A stretch of 64,000 nucleotides of DNA from Skeletonema marinoi (lineage: Eukaryota > Bacillariophyta > Thalassiosirophyceae > Thalassiosirales > Thalassiosiraceae): contig CM060494.1 in NCBI GenBank assembly GCA_030544225.1, positions 1,798,001-1,862,000 on the forward strand, read 5' to 3'. A program made the translations under genes and the position numbers. Within the stretch, counting starts at the first letter, position 1; every line of letters begins with the position of its first letter. The notes beneath the pieces were generated by a model. The model was not told where the DNA came from, made no database searches, and was given only the letters and a program-made list of their open reading frames with translations. Shown one piece after another: positions 63,171 through 64,000 of this stretch.

Positions 63171-64000
63171 GATGCTTCAAGTAATATATGGTGAGGAGTT
63201 GATAAGATATGAGTGGCTGTATCGTGCTCGGATGATGGTTTGGTGCGTTGATGTTGATGGCATGCAGGCAGGTAAATCAGATTGATAGGGTTCTCAAAGT
63301 ACTCCCCGTGCAGTTTACCAGCACTGTACTTATGTTACTTACGTACGTACATAGTGTTTCTGGGTTATTATTTTTCTGGGGGGCTTGTGGGGGTTCTCAA
63401 AGTTCTCAAGCGCAGCCAGACACAAAATCTTTTGATAACCGACCGCGACCCAAAAGCTCAATTCAAGGAAGCTCTACAATACACTGGGAAGCTCACAAAA
63501 AGCACCTCCACCATGGCATCACATGGCATTATCTCATGTAATAAATAATAACAACAACTCCAACATACATACTGACCCAATTTTTTGTGCTGAATCCGTT
63601 TTTGATGTCGGCGGGGGCCGATTCTCTACGGTTACGGTTTTATGACGACATCGGCATGTTCGACATCAGCAGAGCCGACCTCATATGATGATACCGACGG
63701 AAGTACAATGACCCCACGCAACAACATTCGATAGTGTATGTCTTTGACGAAGTAATGATGACTTGGTAGCCGCTATATCGGCCAAGAAGTCAAGATCATC
63801 GCATATTCGCAACTCAGCGGCTTGCTTCAGGAGAGCATGCCGATCACCAATTTCACCGCCGTAGGGTGACAGCTATCAATGTATTGCAGGCACCAAACGT
63901 CACCTCTCGTCTCAACATGATATTAAGTGGCAAATGGGGTGATATTTGGGGTAGGAAATGTCAGAGACCTCCCTCAAATGCTATGTCAAAGAAGGAAGTT
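63171..64000. other. Intergenic region to window end, nothing recognised
   Basis: This region is upstream of the phosphate transporter. Its promoter should lie near 63171-63400. Short open frames at 63248-63548 lack any protein-like feature. An ACGTACGTAC run at 63341-63351 and a CGACATCGGCATG-like segment near 63643 are the only notable words. The right edge may precede another gene. Confidence 0.45.

Overview
The window looks like nuclear DNA of a centric diatom, most likely Thalassiosirales. The evidence is two zeta-class cadmium carbonic anhydrase (CDCA) genes, plastid-type signal peptides ending in diatom-like (A)F cleavage motifs on an aldolase, a protoporphyrinogen oxidase and an unknown protein, a diatom-style HSF-like domain, and mostly short GT-AG introns (42-155 bp, one of 365 bp). 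Gene density is high in 2-34 kb. Two poor stretches (about 34.7-38.9 kb and 55.7-58.6 kb) flank a giant gene.

Layout. 1-2.1 kb: non-coding, with an inverted repeat at the window edge and a perfect 21-bp palindrome. 2.1-12.7 kb: a cyclin with a long insertion in its cyclin box, an unknown two-exon gene, a plastid class II fructose-bisphosphate aldolase, an unknown plastid-targeted protein, a membrane alpha/beta hydrolase and an FAD monooxygenase. 13.4-19.4 kb: two consecutive head-to-head paralogue pairs, first two PDI-ERV fusion proteins, then two single-domain CDCA genes sharing a 740-bp promoter region. 20-26.7 kb: an acidic membrane coiled-coil protein, plastid protoporphyrinogen oxidase and small unknown genes. 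27.1-34.7 kb: a 2519-aa protein joining an HSF-like domain, a UBA-like segment and the UBR4-type E3 module.

38.9-55.6 kb, minus strand: a non-ribosomal peptide synthetase (NRPS) of about 5,540 codons. It has a starter module and four C-A-T modules whose A-T-C units are near-identical tandem copies of 2958/2961 bp. It ends in a six-helix, beta-helix terminal domain like that of the bacterial epsilon-poly-lysine synthetase (Pls/PosA) family. The modules differ mainly around the adenylation substrate pocket. As assembled, the frame is interrupted by one TGA in module 5 and a one-base frame change near the C-terminus.

58.6-63.2 kb: a six-exon mitochondrial methylmalonate-semialdehyde dehydrogenase and a PiT-type phosphate transporter, which also carries an apparent one-base loss.

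Functional links: CDCA and the aldolase belong to inorganic carbon acquisition and the Calvin cycle, and protoporphyrinogen oxidase to chlorophyll/haem synthesis. The NRPS is the most unusual locus and no tailoring genes are visible beside it. All domain calls are by eye; no database search was run.
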